A stretch of 64,000 nucleotides of DNA from Paenibacillus polymyxa (GCF_001719045.1 NZ_CP015423.1:4835501-4899500), one strand, 5' to 3'. Shown: positions 45,151 through 55,065, counted from the stretch's first letter. A program made the numbers and translations. The notes: generated by a model not told the origin, from the sequence alone.

Positions 45151-45179
45151 ATTATAGCATGCTTCAAAGGATTAGTCAA
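45151..45179 (-). promoter_or_regulatory. Promoter of the candidate small RNA
   Basis: TTGACT, 17 bases, TATAAT on the minus strand: one mismatch to the sigma-A consensus, with ideal spacing. Confidence 0.75.
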
Positions 45180-45285
45180 TTTTCCCGGATCAGGGGGATG
45201 CCGCGAGTATGCCCGGGTCCATAATAGAGCATAGTTTGTACGCAAGGGAGCCCTGCATGGAGCAGGAGGAAACGGAACAGGAGCG

Positions 45286-47664
45286 ATGCCAGTGACTACT
45301 GAACAGCAATGGAATGAAGAACAACGAAGAGTAGAAGATGTGACCGCAGTGATTAGCGGGCGTATTCGGAAGCTAGAGACAGAGGTTGGTTCTGTGCGCG
45401 GAGATGTCGTCGATATGCGTAAAGACTTCTGGGATGAGGTAACGATCAATTTCAGTGAGGCGGACGATGTGGGCGAGACGTCCACCAGTTTGCGTCAGCA
45501 GTCCGAGATTTTGTCTGAGCGGGAACGAAGACACAAGCATTCCACAGAGGCGTTAGGTCGTTTGAAAAAGTTGCTTGATTCACCGTATTTTGCACGAATT
45601 GATTTTGCTGAGGAAGGGCAGACTGCGGAACGTGTTTATCTGGGGATTGCCTCCCTGCTGGATAATCAAGATGAGGAATTTTTGATCTACGACTGGCGTG
45701 CGCCTATTTCCAATCTTTATTACGATAACATGCCGGGGCCTGCCTCATATAAGACCCCGGCCGGGGAGATGGAAGGGGAACTCACGCTTAAGCGCCAATT
45801 CTCGATTCGTGATGGACAGATCCGTTTTATGTTCGATACAGGAGTGACGATTGGAGACGAACTTCTTCAAGCAGTATTGAGCCGCAGCTCGGATGCTCAA
45901 ATGAAAAGTATAGTCGCTACTATCCAAAGGGAGCAAAATCGCATCATCCGTGATGATCGAAGCCGGATGCTCATTGTTCAGGGGGCGGCAGGAAGTGGCA
46001 AAACCTCTGCTGCGCTTCAGAGAGTAGCGTATTTGCTGTATAAGTACCGGGATCGCTTACGAGCGGATCAGGTCGTGTTATTTTCGCCTAATCCGATGTT
46101 TAACAGTTATGTATCGACAGTATTGCCTGAATTAGGTGAGGAAAATATGCTTCAGGCCACGTTTCAGGAATATTTGGAGCGGCGTTTGGGCCGAGAGTTT
46201 CAGTTAGAAGATCCATTTGAACAGCTGGAATATGTGCTTTCAGCATCGTTACAGCCTGGGTATGAAGCTAGGATGGAGGGTATCCGCTTTAAGTCGTCCA
46301 AGACGTTCTTACATGTGATTACAAGCTACAAGACGTATTTGGAACAGGAGGGAATGCGTTTTAAACCCATCCGCTTTCAGGGACGTGAGGTGGTTTCAGT
46401 AGAGCAAATGGCACGCAAGTTTTATGAATTCGACTCTACGGTGCGGCTGGCGAACCGATTGGAACTGCTGCGGGATTGGATGCTCAAAGAGCTGGCCCGT
46501 TTTGGTAAGGAAGAATGCTCCGCCCCATGGGTGGATCAACAGATGGATCTGATGGAGCCGGAGGATTATCAGCGTGCCTATAACCGCATGCGCCGTAAAT
46601 CCAAGAATAAGGGCGATACCTTCGACGATTTTACGCGTGAAAGAGAAATATTGGCGCGTATGGTGGTCAGTGGCCGCTTAAAGCCCTTGCGCAAATGGAT
46701 TAAAGCGCTTCGCTTCGTAGATACGACTCGGCTCTACAGCGAGCTGTTTATGAATGAGGCATTGTTGAGCCAACTGGCGAATCATGCAGAGCTGCCCGTC
46801 AGCTGGGGTGAAATTAGTCGACAAACTCTGGAACGAATTCAGTCTGGGGAGTTAGCCTATGAGGATGTGACGCCCTTTTTATATTTGCGTGAGCTGATGC
46901 TGGGCTTTCGTTCCAATAGCAACATCCGTCACGTGTTTATTGATGAGGCACAGGACTATTCCCCATTCCAGCTGGCGTTCTTCAAGCGTTTATTTCCACA
47001 GGCTAAAATGACGGCACTGGGTGATTTTAATCAGGCGATCTATGCCCATGCCTCGGTGCTTCAGGATGCAGAGCCATTGTATGACTTGTATGGTGCAGAT
47101 CAGACCGAGATGATTTCCCTGACACGCAGCTATCGCTCAACACAGGAAATTGTGGAATTTACCCGGGGGATGGTCGCTGGGGGAGAGCACATTGTACCGT
47201 TTAACCGTAAAGGTGAGAAGCCTCTTGTTACTGAGGTGCGTTCGCTTGAAAAGTTGCATCAATTGATAGTTGGGAATGTCACAAAATTGTTGGCAGAAGG
47301 CTATGAATCCATCGCGGTGATCTGTAAAAATGCTGACGAAAGTGCGGCAGCCTACGAAGCACTGGAAGGACAGCTGTCAGTGAAGCCAAAATTAATTAAG
47401 AAAACAACTCCTGCTTTTGAAAAGGGGATTCATATCATTCCGGCCTACCTGGCAAAAGGCGTGGAATTCGATGCGGTTCTGATTTATGACGGATCAGCGA
47501 AACAATACCAGCGTGAGAGTGAGCGTAAGCTGTTCTACACCGCCTGTACGCGAGCGATGCATCTGCTGCATATTTATAGCATAGGGGAGATTACGCCATT
47601 CGTGAGTTTACGGGATTCGGATACGTATACCCTCAAAGTGGAAGAAAGTGATCGTGTTCTATAG
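45286..47664 (+). CDS. helD: HelD-type RNA polymerase-associated helicase
   Basis: A 792-residue superfamily 1 (UvrD/Rep-like) ATPase of the HelD group, which removes stalled RNA polymerase from DNA. The N-terminal 200 residues hold the long antiparallel coiled-coil arm (EEQRRVEDVTAVISGRIRKL), then EFLIYDWRAPISNLYYD. Walker A is at 233-240 (GAAGSGKT), and the DEAQDYSPFQ motif II and LTRSYRSTQEI follow. The GTG at 45292 has better spacing to AGGAG than the ATG at 45286; either adds little. It stands alone, divergent from the small RNA. Confidence 0.88.
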   Translation: MPVTTEQQWNEEQRRVEDVTAVISGRIRKLETEVGSVRGDVVDMRKDFWDEVTINFSEADDVGETSTSLRQQSEILSERERRHKHSTEALGRLKKLLDSPYFARIDFAEEGQTAERVYLGIASLLDNQDEEFLIYDWRAPISNLYYDNMPGPASYKTPAGEMEGELTLKRQFSIRDGQIRFMFDTGVTIGDELLQAVLSRSSDAQMKSIVATIQREQNRIIRDDRSRMLIVQGAAGSGKTSAALQRVAYLLYKYRDRLRADQVVLFSPNPMFNSYVSTVLPELGEENMLQATFQEYLERRLGREFQLEDPFEQLEYVLSASLQPGYEARMEGIRFKSSKTFLHVITSYKTYLEQEGMRFKPIRFQGREVVSVEQMARKFYEFDSTVRLANRLELLRDWMLKELARFGKEECSAPWVDQQMDLMEPEDYQRAYNRMRRKSKNKGDTFDDFTREREILARMVVSGRLKPLRKWIKALRFVDTTRLYSELFMNEALLSQLANHAELPVSWGEISRQTLERIQSGELAYEDVTPFLYLRELMLGFRSNSNIRHVFIDEAQDYSPFQLAFFKRLFPQAKMTALGDFNQAIYAHASVLQDAEPLYDLYGADQTEMISLTRSYRSTQEIVEFTRGMVAGGEHIVPFNRKGEKPLVTEVRSLEKLHQLIVGNVTKLLAEGYESIAVICKNADESAAAYEALEGQLSVKPKLIKKTTPAFEKGIHIIPAYLAKGVEFDAVLIYDGSAKQYQRESERKLFYTACTRAMHLLHIYSIGEITPFVSLRDSDTYTLKVEESDRVL

Positions 47665-47817
47665 AGAGGACATTGGCAATCAGCCGGGGACAAATGCCTT
47701 AGAAACCCTTGCGATGCCTGAATAGATGTAGAGTTGGCTGGCATTATGGAGCGTATTCCAGTAACATAAGCAAATAAGCAAAACAGGTAAGAAGCATAAA
47801 CGGAGGTTACAAACGTA

Positions 47818-49659
47818 ATGGACATGAAGAGTGTATTTCAACGCCCGCCACTAGCGGACTGTGTACCCGAGTTGGTAGCTACAGCTAGAGGAGAGCGCAA
47901 GGCATCGCTGGTGATCCGCGGAGGAACACTGGTCAATGTGGTATCGGGCGAGTTGCTGCCGGGCATGTCTATTGCTGTGCAAGGTGCTCGTATCGCTTAC
48001 GTCGGTAGGGACGTCAGTCATACGATTGGAGAAGACACCATAATCATTGAAGCGGAAGGCCGCTATATGGCACCGGGGTTACTGGACGGACATTGTCACA
48101 TCGAAAGCACGCAGCTGACCGTAACGGAGTTCGCTAAGGCTGTACTGCCGCTGGGAGTGACGGGTGGTTTTTTTGACCCGCATGAAATTTCCAATGTACT
48201 GGGTCTAAAAGGGCTTCGTCTGATGCTGGACGAAGCACGTACGACACCGCTGGCTGCTTACATGCAGGTGGCTTCTTGCGTCCCGTCCACAGGTCCGGAG
48301 CTGGAAACGACGGGTGCCTCCTTCGGCCCGGCGGAAGTCGCAGAGGCGTTAAGCTGGGGCCCGGATATGATCGGGCTGGGCGAAGTCATGAATTTCCCTG
48401 GTGTCGTCTATGGAGACGATGTGATGATCGGTGAAATTCAGGCCACGCTGCGCGCGGGCAAGGTGGCGGATGGCCATTTTACATGGGCCTCCGATGATTG
48501 GCGGCTGCCGGTCTATGCAGCCGCGGGAATTACGGGCGACCACGAGTGTGTCACGCCCGAGGATGTAGCCGAGCGTATCCGGCTCGGCATGTATGCCAAG
48601 ATGCGGCAAGGCTCCGCATGGCATGATGTGGCCGAGACGATCCGAGCCAGCACGGAAATGGGTCTCGACACGCGCCGCATGATGCTGGTAACGGATGACC
48701 GCAGCGCGGAATCCTTGCTCCATGAAGGGCAGATGGACTTCGTCGTGCGTCATGCGATTGCACAGGGCGTCAAGCCCGTAACCGCGTTTCAGATGGCCAC
48801 GCTGAATACGGCAGAGCGCTTCGGCGTGGCACGGGACATCGGATCGATCATTCCGGGTGCGATTGCCGACATTATTTTGCTTGATGGCCGATTGGCCGAA
48901 GTGAATGTGACGGCTACCATCGCAGCGGGCCAGCTGGTGGCCGAGCACGGTCAAATGGTCGCCGATTGGGACGGCTTCGTTTATCCTGCGGAAGTGATGG
49001 ACACTGTCCACCTGGGACGAGAGCTGAGTGCTGCAGATTTTCGCATTGCGGCTCCAGTACGAGAGGGGAATGTACCTGTACGGGTGATTCGTGTTACGGA
49101 AAACCACGTGGACACGAAGGAAGTGCGAATGATCGTTCCGGTCCGTAATGGAGAAGTCACGGCAGATCCTGCACAGGATTTGTGCAAAATAGCCGTTTTC
49201 GAGCGCCATCATGCCAGTGGCAGTCACGCGGTGGCACTTGTGACAGGTGTCGGCTTCACCGAGCCGGCTGCGATTGCCATGACCGTCGCGCATGATAGCC
49301 ACAACCTGCTCGTCATTGGTAATGATGACGAGCTCATGACCCAGGCGGCGAAGCAGGCTGTTGCCCTGCGTGGCGGCGTGGTGGTCGTATCCGCCTCGGG
49401 TGAGACGCGCTTCCCGCTGCCTATCGCCGGGCTGATGTCCCCAGCTCCGTTTGCAGAGGTAGCTGCGCAGTCCGAAAGTATCAGCCGGGCGCTTCAGCAA
49501 TCCGGCTGCATGCTGAACAACGCGCTGATGACACTGTCACTGCTCGCACTGGTCGTTATCCCTGAAATTCGTCTGTCGGATCAGGGGCTTGTCGTGATCG
49601 GAGCGGATGGCATCCGCAAGGTATCTCTTTTTGTGGAAGAGGATGCTGCGGAAGTCTGA
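47818..49659 (+). CDS. ade: Adenine deaminase
   Basis: A 613-residue amidohydrolase that converts adenine to hypoxanthine and ammonia. The metal site is visible in GLLDGHCHIESTQ and FFDPHEISNVLG, with TGDHECVTPED and LVTDDRSAESLLHEG following. The C-terminal adenine deaminase domain begins near PVRVIRVTENHVDTKEV. The ATG at 47818 has GGAGG eleven bases upstream; ATG 47824 is an alternative. No purine riboswitch is seen in 47665-47817. Base composition rises in the middle of the gene (37 of 60 G+C in 48541-48600). A strong terminator follows. Confidence 0.9.
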   Translation: MDMKSVFQRPPLADCVPELVATARGERKASLVIRGGTLVNVVSGELLPGMSIAVQGARIAYVGRDVSHTIGEDTIIIEAEGRYMAPGLLDGHCHIESTQLTVTEFAKAVLPLGVTGGFFDPHEISNVLGLKGLRLMLDEARTTPLAAYMQVASCVPSTGPELETTGASFGPAEVAEALSWGPDMIGLGEVMNFPGVVYGDDVMIGEIQATLRAGKVADGHFTWASDDWRLPVYAAAGITGDHECVTPEDVAERIRLGMYAKMRQGSAWHDVAETIRASTEMGLDTRRMMLVTDDRSAESLLHEGQMDFVVRHAIAQGVKPVTAFQMATLNTAERFGVARDIGSIIPGAIADIILLDGRLAEVNVTATIAAGQLVAEHGQMVADWDGFVYPAEVMDTVHLGRELSAADFRIAAPVREGNVPVRVIRVTENHVDTKEVRMIVPVRNGEVTADPAQDLCKIAVFERHHASGSHAVALVTGVGFTEPAAIAMTVAHDSHNLLVIGNDDELMTQAAKQAVALRGGVVVVSASGETRFPLPIAGLMSPAPFAEVAAQSESISRALQQSGCMLNNALMTLSLLALVVIPEIRLSDQGLVVIGADGIRKVSLFVEEDAAEV

Positions 49660-49673
49660 TAGAACACGTCGCT

Positions 49674-49723
49674 GGGGGTTGTCCTACAGGTCTGCCCAGA
49701 CCTGAGGGATAACCCCTGTTTTT
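49674..49723 (+). terminator. Terminator after adenine deaminase
   Basis: GGGGTTGTCCT...CAGGTCTG pairs with AGACCTG...AGGGATAACCCC around a short loop, then GTTTTT. Confidence 0.8.
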
Positions 49724-49784
49724 CATACACGAAGTCAAAAAAATATCTTCGATTCCTTTATAAAAGTCAAGGAGCGGTGAGCAG

Positions 49785-50366
49785 ATGCATCCCTATTATC
49801 GTTCATTAGAAAAAATGGCTCATCATGCCTCGATTATAGAGCAGGATTGGAACAGGTTTGTAGAGCAAACCTGTGTGAAGCATATTCAGCAGGGAACGGT
49901 TCTCATTGAAACGGGTGAGCCTGTGAAACATGCCTATTTTTGTTCAGAGGGATTATTTCGTTTATTTTATACATTAGCAGATGGCAGAGAATATAATGTT
50001 GGTTTTTCGCCAGAAGATGATTACGTAACCTCTTATGGGGCTATGATCCAAGGAGAACTATCCACTTTTTCGATTGAGGCCATGGAAGATTCGGTTGTCA
50101 TTGAAATTCCATATCACGTATTGATGGAGCTTATGGATACAAGCCATATGTGGGAAAGATTCGTCCGTAAAAGTGTAGAAAGACTTTATATTCGAAAAGA
50201 GGAACGGGAGCGCGAATTATTGTATCTTTCCGCTAAGGAGCGTTATCATGCTTTTCTTCTCAAATACCCCGGATTGGACAAACGAGTTGCCCAATATCAT
50301 ATAGCTTCGTACATAGGCGTCTCCCCTGTATCACTTAGTCGTTTGCTGCGTAGTGATCCGCATTAA
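49785..50366 (+). CDS. Crp/Fnr-family transcriptional regulator
   Basis: A 193-residue regulator. A cyclic-nucleotide-binding-like beta-roll fills residues 20-120 (IQQGTVLIETGEPVKHAYFC, GLFRLFYTLADGREYNVGF). The C-terminal HTH is partly reduced but keeps AQYHIASYIGVSPVSLSRLL. Residues for cAMP binding are not clearly present and no Cys cluster for FeS is seen, so the signal is unknown. The ATG at 49785 follows GGAGCGG. It probably regulates the small gene 83 bases downstream. Confidence 0.85.
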   Translation: MHPYYRSLEKMAHHASIIEQDWNRFVEQTCVKHIQQGTVLIETGEPVKHAYFCSEGLFRLFYTLADGREYNVGFSPEDDYVTSYGAMIQGELSTFSIEAMEDSVVIEIPYHVLMELMDTSHMWERFVRKSVERLYIRKEERERELLYLSAKERYHAFLLKYPGLDKRVAQYHIASYIGVSPVSLSRLLRSDPH

Positions 50367-50449
50367 CCTATGTTAATGCGACGTTGTAGACAAGCAGCGT
50401 ACAATAACGATAAATCATTCAAGCTTCACCAAAAAAGGAGATAAGGCAT

Positions 50450-50791
50450 ATGCGTTATATGATGATTGTATTATTGGAGTTCTACCCTTCCTGGTTGGCT
50501 CTACCTCGGGAGGAACGTCGAAAATATGCGGGGGCCTTGCAGGCTACCATTCAAAAATATAGCGAACATGTTCAGGTTCGTTTTTTTGATGCAGAAGCAC
50601 TGCCTGGAAAGGACTATACTGATTTCGTCGTATGCGAAACGGAGGATATGAAGCAATATCACTATATGTGGGAAGAAATTCGCGATTCGGAGCCGTATAC
50701 CAAAGGATACATGAAGATTAAAGATGTAGTGATGGGTATGGAAAATGCTTTTCAGTCCTATGAGTCAGAAATGCTACAGATGGAAAAATAA
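50450..50791 (+). CDS. Small protein, darcynin-like or YCII-like, function unknown
   Basis: A 113-residue soluble protein starting MRYMMIVLLEFYPSWLALPR, with FFDAEALPGKDYTDFVVCET in the middle and YMWEEIRDSEPYTKGYMKI near the end. The ferredoxin-like alpha/beta layout suits the YCII/darcynin type of dimeric small proteins, but I am not certain of the family. AAAGGAGATAAGG precedes the ATG. It follows a Crp-type regulator and is likely its target; similar pairs are seen as stress or ligand-responsive units. A terminator follows. Confidence 0.65.
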   Translation: MRYMMIVLLEFYPSWLALPREERRKYAGALQATIQKYSEHVQVRFFDAEALPGKDYTDFVVCETEDMKQYHYMWEEIRDSEPYTKGYMKIKDVVMGMENAFQSYESEMLQMEK

Positions 50792-50840
50792 CGTCATTTC
50801 GCTTTCTATGTAAAATGAAGAGTTCATCTTATATACGGTT

Positions 50841-50893
50841 AAAAAAGGCGAATTCCTGTGCTGCTTATGTTCAGCTGGGAATTCGCCTTTTAT
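50841..50893. terminator. Bidirectional terminator
   Basis: AAAAGGCGAATTCC (50843-50856) pairs with GGAATTCGCCTTTT (50878-50891): a 14-base perfect stem with A and T flanks that serve both strands. Confidence 0.85.
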
Positions 50894-50931
50894 CTTTTGG
50901 AGACAAAAAAGTGTAATAAGAAAAAATCACA

Positions 50932-51781
50932 TTATACAACTGTGTTACTTATAATCTTCAGAAAACCGTTCTTCCCAGCGGTATCCATTAACTGATAAAT
51001 GGATTTTCCTGCGGTATCGTTAAACAAATACCACTCATCATTCGATACATCATGAATCAAAGTCTCTGGGTAGCCTGTTAAAAGTTCAGGTGGATAAGTG
51101 CGAATTAAAGAATATATATCAAAACGAGCTAAGCTTTTCCCTTTTTGGTCTAAGAAATCGTATTGTGCATTTTTATAATAAGATCCAGGTGTGTCAAGAG
51201 TTAAGCTCCAAGAATAGTTTTCAGGTGCTTCGACCTTTTCACCTTTGTTTTTTGCAAAAATATTATAAATGGTTTCATTATATGCATTGCCATGAATTTG
51301 CTGAACTACGCCGCCCAAAGTCATATGGTATTCCTGTTGAAGTGCTTTTACTTGTACACCGTTTATGAACAATGGTTTAGTATCAACAGTCACTGCAAAG
51401 TTGCTGTAATTAACATTGCAGCCAAACGCCTCTGCAATTAAAACGAAGTGAAACATATATGCGATTATTTTTCGTATATGGTTTTACATCAAGCAGCATC
51501 TTTTTACCATTTTTCTCCGCTATGCTTCTGTTTACTGCTAATTTTACTTTCATCTCGCTTTTAGCGAGAATAACCTCGGAATCGGACCATTCGACACTAG
51601 CCCCCAAACTTTCGCTCATAACACGTAGAGGTACCATGGCGCGTTTATTCTTCATTTCGGGCTTTACATCGGATGTAATAGTCACACCGTCAACTTTGAT
51701 CTGATTTTGTGCTGCATAAGTTGTGGACGATGAAATAAATAAAAAAATTGCAAGAAAAGCCGCAAAGAATGCCTTTTTCAT
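50932..51781 (-). pseudogene. Secreted stalk-domain (copper amine oxidase N-terminal-like) protein, frameshifted
   Basis: The 5' part (51781-51410) encodes a signal peptide (MKKAFFAAFLAIFLFISSS) and a stalk domain of the copper amine oxidase N-terminal type: IKVDGVTITSDVKPEMKNKR, MVPLRVMSESLGASVEWSD. It should continue VSLRFIAEAFGCNVNY, but one extra A in a TTTTAATT run near 51450 shifts the frame and the first part ends at 51410. The remainder (to 50932) stays open for 165 codons in the other frame, ending in FLKIISNTVV. The gene is intact apart from that base, so it is a very recent inactivation, a sequencing error or phase variation. Confidence 0.8.
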
Positions 51782-51784
51782 AAA

Positions 51785-51960
51785 TGATTGCTCCTTTTTC
51801 GGTTAAATTTGTTGCGCAGTAACTTTCCCCCATATGAAGACGCAACTGGATAAAAAAACGTTGCGCTGTCCTGTCCGTTAACTTAACGTAACAACCAGTT
51901 TGTACTATTTAATTACCTTCCGATATTTACCAACTAAAAATTGCTAATCTTCCTGGAGAA
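51785..51960. promoter_or_regulatory. Divergent region with GTTGCG and CGTTAACTTAACG repeats
   Basis: GTTGCG occurs at 51809-51814 and 51860-51865 with CGCAAC at 51841-51846 between them, and a 13-base palindrome CGTTAACTTAACG lies at 51876-51888. CCGATAT at 51920-51926 resembles a sigma-D -10 for the binding-protein/chemoreceptor pair, but a TAAA -35 at the right distance is not evident. Confidence 0.35.
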
Positions 51961-52025
51961 TTATGTCGATAACATTGAATATTATTCATAAAATTTATCA
52001 AAGTAAATCCTTAGGGGGAAAGTTA

Positions 52026-53300
52026 ATGAGAAAACAGCTAAAAGTTGCGATTTCTCTAGTATGTTTAATGATGTTTATAGGTTGTTCAGCTTCACCAGTA
52101 TCACAGCAGACGACCAAGATTACACTTTTGAATTCCAAATCTGAAATAAAAACCCAATTAGAAGAAGTAGCAAAACAATACAATCAAGAGCACCCTGAAG
52201 TATCTTTGGAGATTATAACCGCTCCAGAGGGAACGTCAGCATATCAAAAACTGATGTCGATGTACGGCTCAGGAAGTCCAGCAACGATGTCGATGCTTGA
52301 CCCGGGCGACACGCAGACATTCCTGGATAAAGCCGTTGATTTAAGTAAAGAGAAGTGGGTAGCCGATACGATAGAAAATGGACTTGATGCAGTTAAGAAA
52401 AACGATGCTGTGCTGGGATTCCCATTTGCAGTAGAAGGCTACGGATTAATCTATAACAAGAAAGTATTGGACAAGGCAACAGGGGGTTCTTTTGATCCTT
52501 CTTCGGTGAAAAGTAGAAGCAACCTGAACTCATTAATGGCTAAGATTCAGAAGACGGGAGTAGCACCGGTCATGCTTTCACCAATGGACTGGTCTCTCGG
52601 CTCTCATCTTTTAGCTCTGTCTTATTCTGTTCAACCTGTGGGTTTTCCAGAGTTTGTTAAAGGTATGCAGGATAACTCCATAGACATGTCCCAAAATAAT
52701 GTAATGTCTGGATGGGTACAAACTTTAGATCTGCTCAAGAATAACAGCATCAATAAGAATTCACCTTTGGACAGCACGTATGACGATGGAGTCAAAGCAT
52801 TAGGAGAGGGAAAAGTGGGGCTTTGGTTTATGGGCAACTGGGCTTGGGCTGGGATTAAGAGCAATGATACAGCAAATGAGGAATACGGTTTTTTGCCCCT
52901 TCCGTTAAGCGATAATACGGATGACCCTAACAATGCTAAGATTACAGTCGGTGTAACAAAGTATATTTTCATTGACTCCACAGCTACCACACCTCAGGAG
53001 CAAGAGGAAGCAAAGAAATTTCTGAACTGGATGGTATACGACAAGTCCGGACAAGATTTTCTGGTAAACAAGGCTAATATGGTACCTGCGTTCAAAAATA
53101 TTGATTTAGAGCCTGCCGATCCTTTGGGACGATCAATCAAGTCGTATATCTCGACCGGAAAGACACTGCCGTTTATGGCAACCCTTCCACCTGATCATGG
53201 GGGTATCACAGGAGCATCTATCCAAAGCTATATCAGTGGAAAGATAGATAAGACTGAGCTGTTGCGCCAAATACGCATATACTGGAAAGCTCAGCAGTGA
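52026..53300 (+). CDS. Sugar-binding lipoprotein paired with a chemoreceptor
   Basis: A 424-residue family 1 solute-binding protein. The signal peptide ends in MMFIGC with lipid-anchor Cys20. The body has the usual pattern (ITLLNSKSEIKTQLEEVAKQ, GVKALGEGKVGLWFMGNWAW). GGGGGAAAG precedes the ATG at 52026. No permease follows; instead a methyl-accepting chemotaxis gene begins 34 bases after the stop. The likely role is to capture a sugar outside the cell and present it to that receptor, as known for ribose- and maltose-binding proteins in other bacteria. Confidence 0.88.
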   Translation: MRKQLKVAISLVCLMMFIGCSASPVSQQTTKITLLNSKSEIKTQLEEVAKQYNQEHPEVSLEIITAPEGTSAYQKLMSMYGSGSPATMSMLDPGDTQTFLDKAVDLSKEKWVADTIENGLDAVKKNDAVLGFPFAVEGYGLIYNKKVLDKATGGSFDPSSVKSRSNLNSLMAKIQKTGVAPVMLSPMDWSLGSHLLALSYSVQPVGFPEFVKGMQDNSIDMSQNNVMSGWVQTLDLLKNNSINKNSPLDSTYDDGVKALGEGKVGLWFMGNWAWAGIKSNDTANEEYGFLPLPLSDNTDDPNNAKITVGVTKYIFIDSTATTPQEQEEAKKFLNWMVYDKSGQDFLVNKANMVPAFKNIDLEPADPLGRSIKSYISTGKTLPFMATLPPDHGGITGASIQSYISGKIDKTELLRQIRIYWKAQQ

Positions 53301-53333
53301 TGATACGAGACCAGTTACGGGAGGAAGATAAAG

Positions 53334-55037
53334 ATGTTTAAATTAACGTTAAAGAAAAAAATAATTAGTGCAGCGCTCATACTGGTTATCGTACTGTCCC
53401 TTTCAAGTGTTATAGGCGTCATTAAGATGTCGGAAATGGGTGAGGCTTCTAACAAGGTAAATAACAGGTCTTTACCCGCGGTTATTCTTCTTCAAGGTAT
53501 GGATAAGCAGATTACAGAAATTGATAGACTCACCGTTCGATTGATACTTGAAGAGGATGCGGCTGTTCGCAGTACTTATCAAGAAGAACTAACCAAAGCT
53601 ACAGCTTCAATGGATAAGAGTGTAAATGAATATCAAAGTTTAGCCTCTACGGCAGAGGAAAAAGAACTGTTCACCAACTTTTATGGTCAGTGGGCAATGT
53701 ATCTTCGCCATCTAAAAGTGGTTTCCGCTGCCATGGAAGAAAACGACAAAGTGATGGCCTACATGATCATTCATGGAAATTCTTCTATTTATAAGGCAGC
53801 ATTAGAAGATGTAAATAAACTGAAGCTACTTAATGAGCAATACGCAACGGATGCGGCTAATCAATCGAGTCAATCTTACCATTCAGGTAGAATTTTGATG
53901 ATTTCTCTGACTATCATATGTACGATCCTTGGCATTATCGGTTCTTTTTTACTGGCTCAATCGTTCACTAAGCCCATATTAAAGATAGCGGAACAGATGA
54001 AGCTGGTAACCAGGGGGAATCTGCAAGTGGAACCCCTCAGGGTCAGATCAAAAGATGAGGTCGGGGAACTGGCGTCCGATTTTAATGAAATGTGCGATTC
54101 ACTGCGCAACCTTTTAAAGGAAGTTGTGGATAATTCCTTACTGGTTGCCTCTACGGCTGAACAGTTAACGGCCAGTGCGGAACAGACAAGCATCGCTACC
54201 GAGCAGATAGCTATAAGTGCCACTCAAGTCGCAGAGGGATCTCAGACACAGCTTGCAGATATAGCTGAAACGCTGAATTACACGGTGGACGTTTCTAAAA
54301 GTGTAGACAACATAACCAATCGCTTTGTTCATGTGGCTAATCTCACAACCCAAGCACAAGAAAAAGCAAACAACGGGAAAACCCAAATGTCTTCGACTGT
54401 CTTCCAAATAAGAGATGTGCATACCAAGGTAACTCAATCCGCTGAAGTGGTAAATATTCTAGGAGAAAAGTCTGCGGAGATTAAACAGATCACAGCTATG
54501 ATCAGCGATATAGCAGCCCGAACCAACTTGCTTTCACTAAATGCGAGTATAGAAGCTGCAAGAGCGGGAGAGCAGGGAAAAGGGTTTGCGGTTGTCGCTT
54601 ATGAAGTACGCAATCTGTCGGCACAAGCAAGTGAAGCAACAGGCAAGATCTCTTCGCTTGTCAACGAAATTACCTTAAGAACAGATGAAGTTGTGATTTC
54701 AATGAATGAAGGTGTTCAATCTCTGAATGAAGGCATGATGCTTGTCGAAGGTGTAGGTAACGTTTTTTCTGAGATTGTAGGTGCCGTTGAAGAAGTGAGC
54801 GGTGAGGTGGACACGGCGGCTTTAGAAGCAAGATCCGTAAATGAAGGAACCGTTTCTATGGTGGAATCGATGAAGAAAATTGCTGAAATCTCCGAACGTG
54901 CAGCAGATTCTACTCAAACAGTCGCAAGCGTAGTCGAGGAAACTACCGCATCCATGCAGGAAGTGTCTGCAGGTGCTAACATGCTTGCCAAGAGAGCGGA
55001 AGAGATGAATCAAACGGTGTCGGTATTCAAGATTTAA
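53334..55037 (+). CDS. Methyl-accepting chemotaxis protein (4HB-type sensor)
   Basis: A 567-residue chemoreceptor. TM1 lies at about 10-30 and TM2 at about 187-207. The extracytoplasmic part is a helical 4HB-type bundle of about 155 residues ([20 protein letters not shown]). A HAMP domain follows ([20 protein letters not shown]) and then the signalling hairpin with the tip [20 protein letters not shown] and [15 protein letters not shown]. There is no C-terminal CheR-tethering pentapeptide. GGGAGGAAG precedes the ATG. It is co-transcribed with the sugar-binding lipoprotein just upstream. A terminator follows. Confidence 0.92.
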   Translation: MFKLTLKKKIISAALILVIVLSLSSVIGVIKMSEMGEASNKVNNRSLPAVILLQGMDKQITEIDRLTVRLILEEDAAVRSTYQEELTKATASMDKSVNEYQSLASTAEEKELFTNFYGQWAMYLRHLKVVSAAMEENDKVMAYMIIHGNSSIYKAALEDVNKLKLLNEQYATDAANQSSQSYHSGRILMISLTIICTILGIIGSFLLAQSFTKPILKIAEQMKLVTRGNLQVEPLRVRSKDEVGELASDFNEMCDSLRNLLKEVVDNSLLVASTAEQLTASAEQTSIATEQIAISATQVAEGSQTQLADIAETLNYTVDVSKSVDNITNRFVHVANLTTQAQEKANNGKTQMSSTVFQIRDVHTKVTQSAEVVNILGEKSAEIKQITAMISDIAARTNLLSLNASIEAARAGEQGKGFAVVAYEVRNLSAQASEATGKISSLVNEITLRTDEVVISMNEGVQSLNEGMMLVEGVGNVFSEIVGAVEEVSGEVDTAALEARSVNEGTVSMVESMKKIAEISERAADSTQTVASVVEETTASMQEVSAGANMLAKRAEEMNQTVSVFKI

Positions 55038-55065
55038 AATAAGCTTCAAACCAACTGGAGTTAAG

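Noticed and set aside
45030..45224. 64-codon plus-strand frame before helD
   Set aside because: It lies antisense to the small RNA, lacks a good ribosome binding site and has no family resemblance.
47665..47817. Possible purine riboswitch before adenine deaminase
   Set aside because: The conserved purine aptamer loops and the three-helix pattern are not present.
48349..49500. 383-codon open frame on the minus strand opposite adenine deaminase
   Set aside because: It is a by-product of GC-rich codons in the real gene: no ribosome binding site, no recognisable domain, His/Arg-rich nonsense composition.
51800..51890. Possible c-di-GMP (GEMM) riboswitch suggested by GACGCAA and GTTGCG words
   Set aside because: The core GEMM sequence blocks and tetraloop receptor are not in order on either strand.
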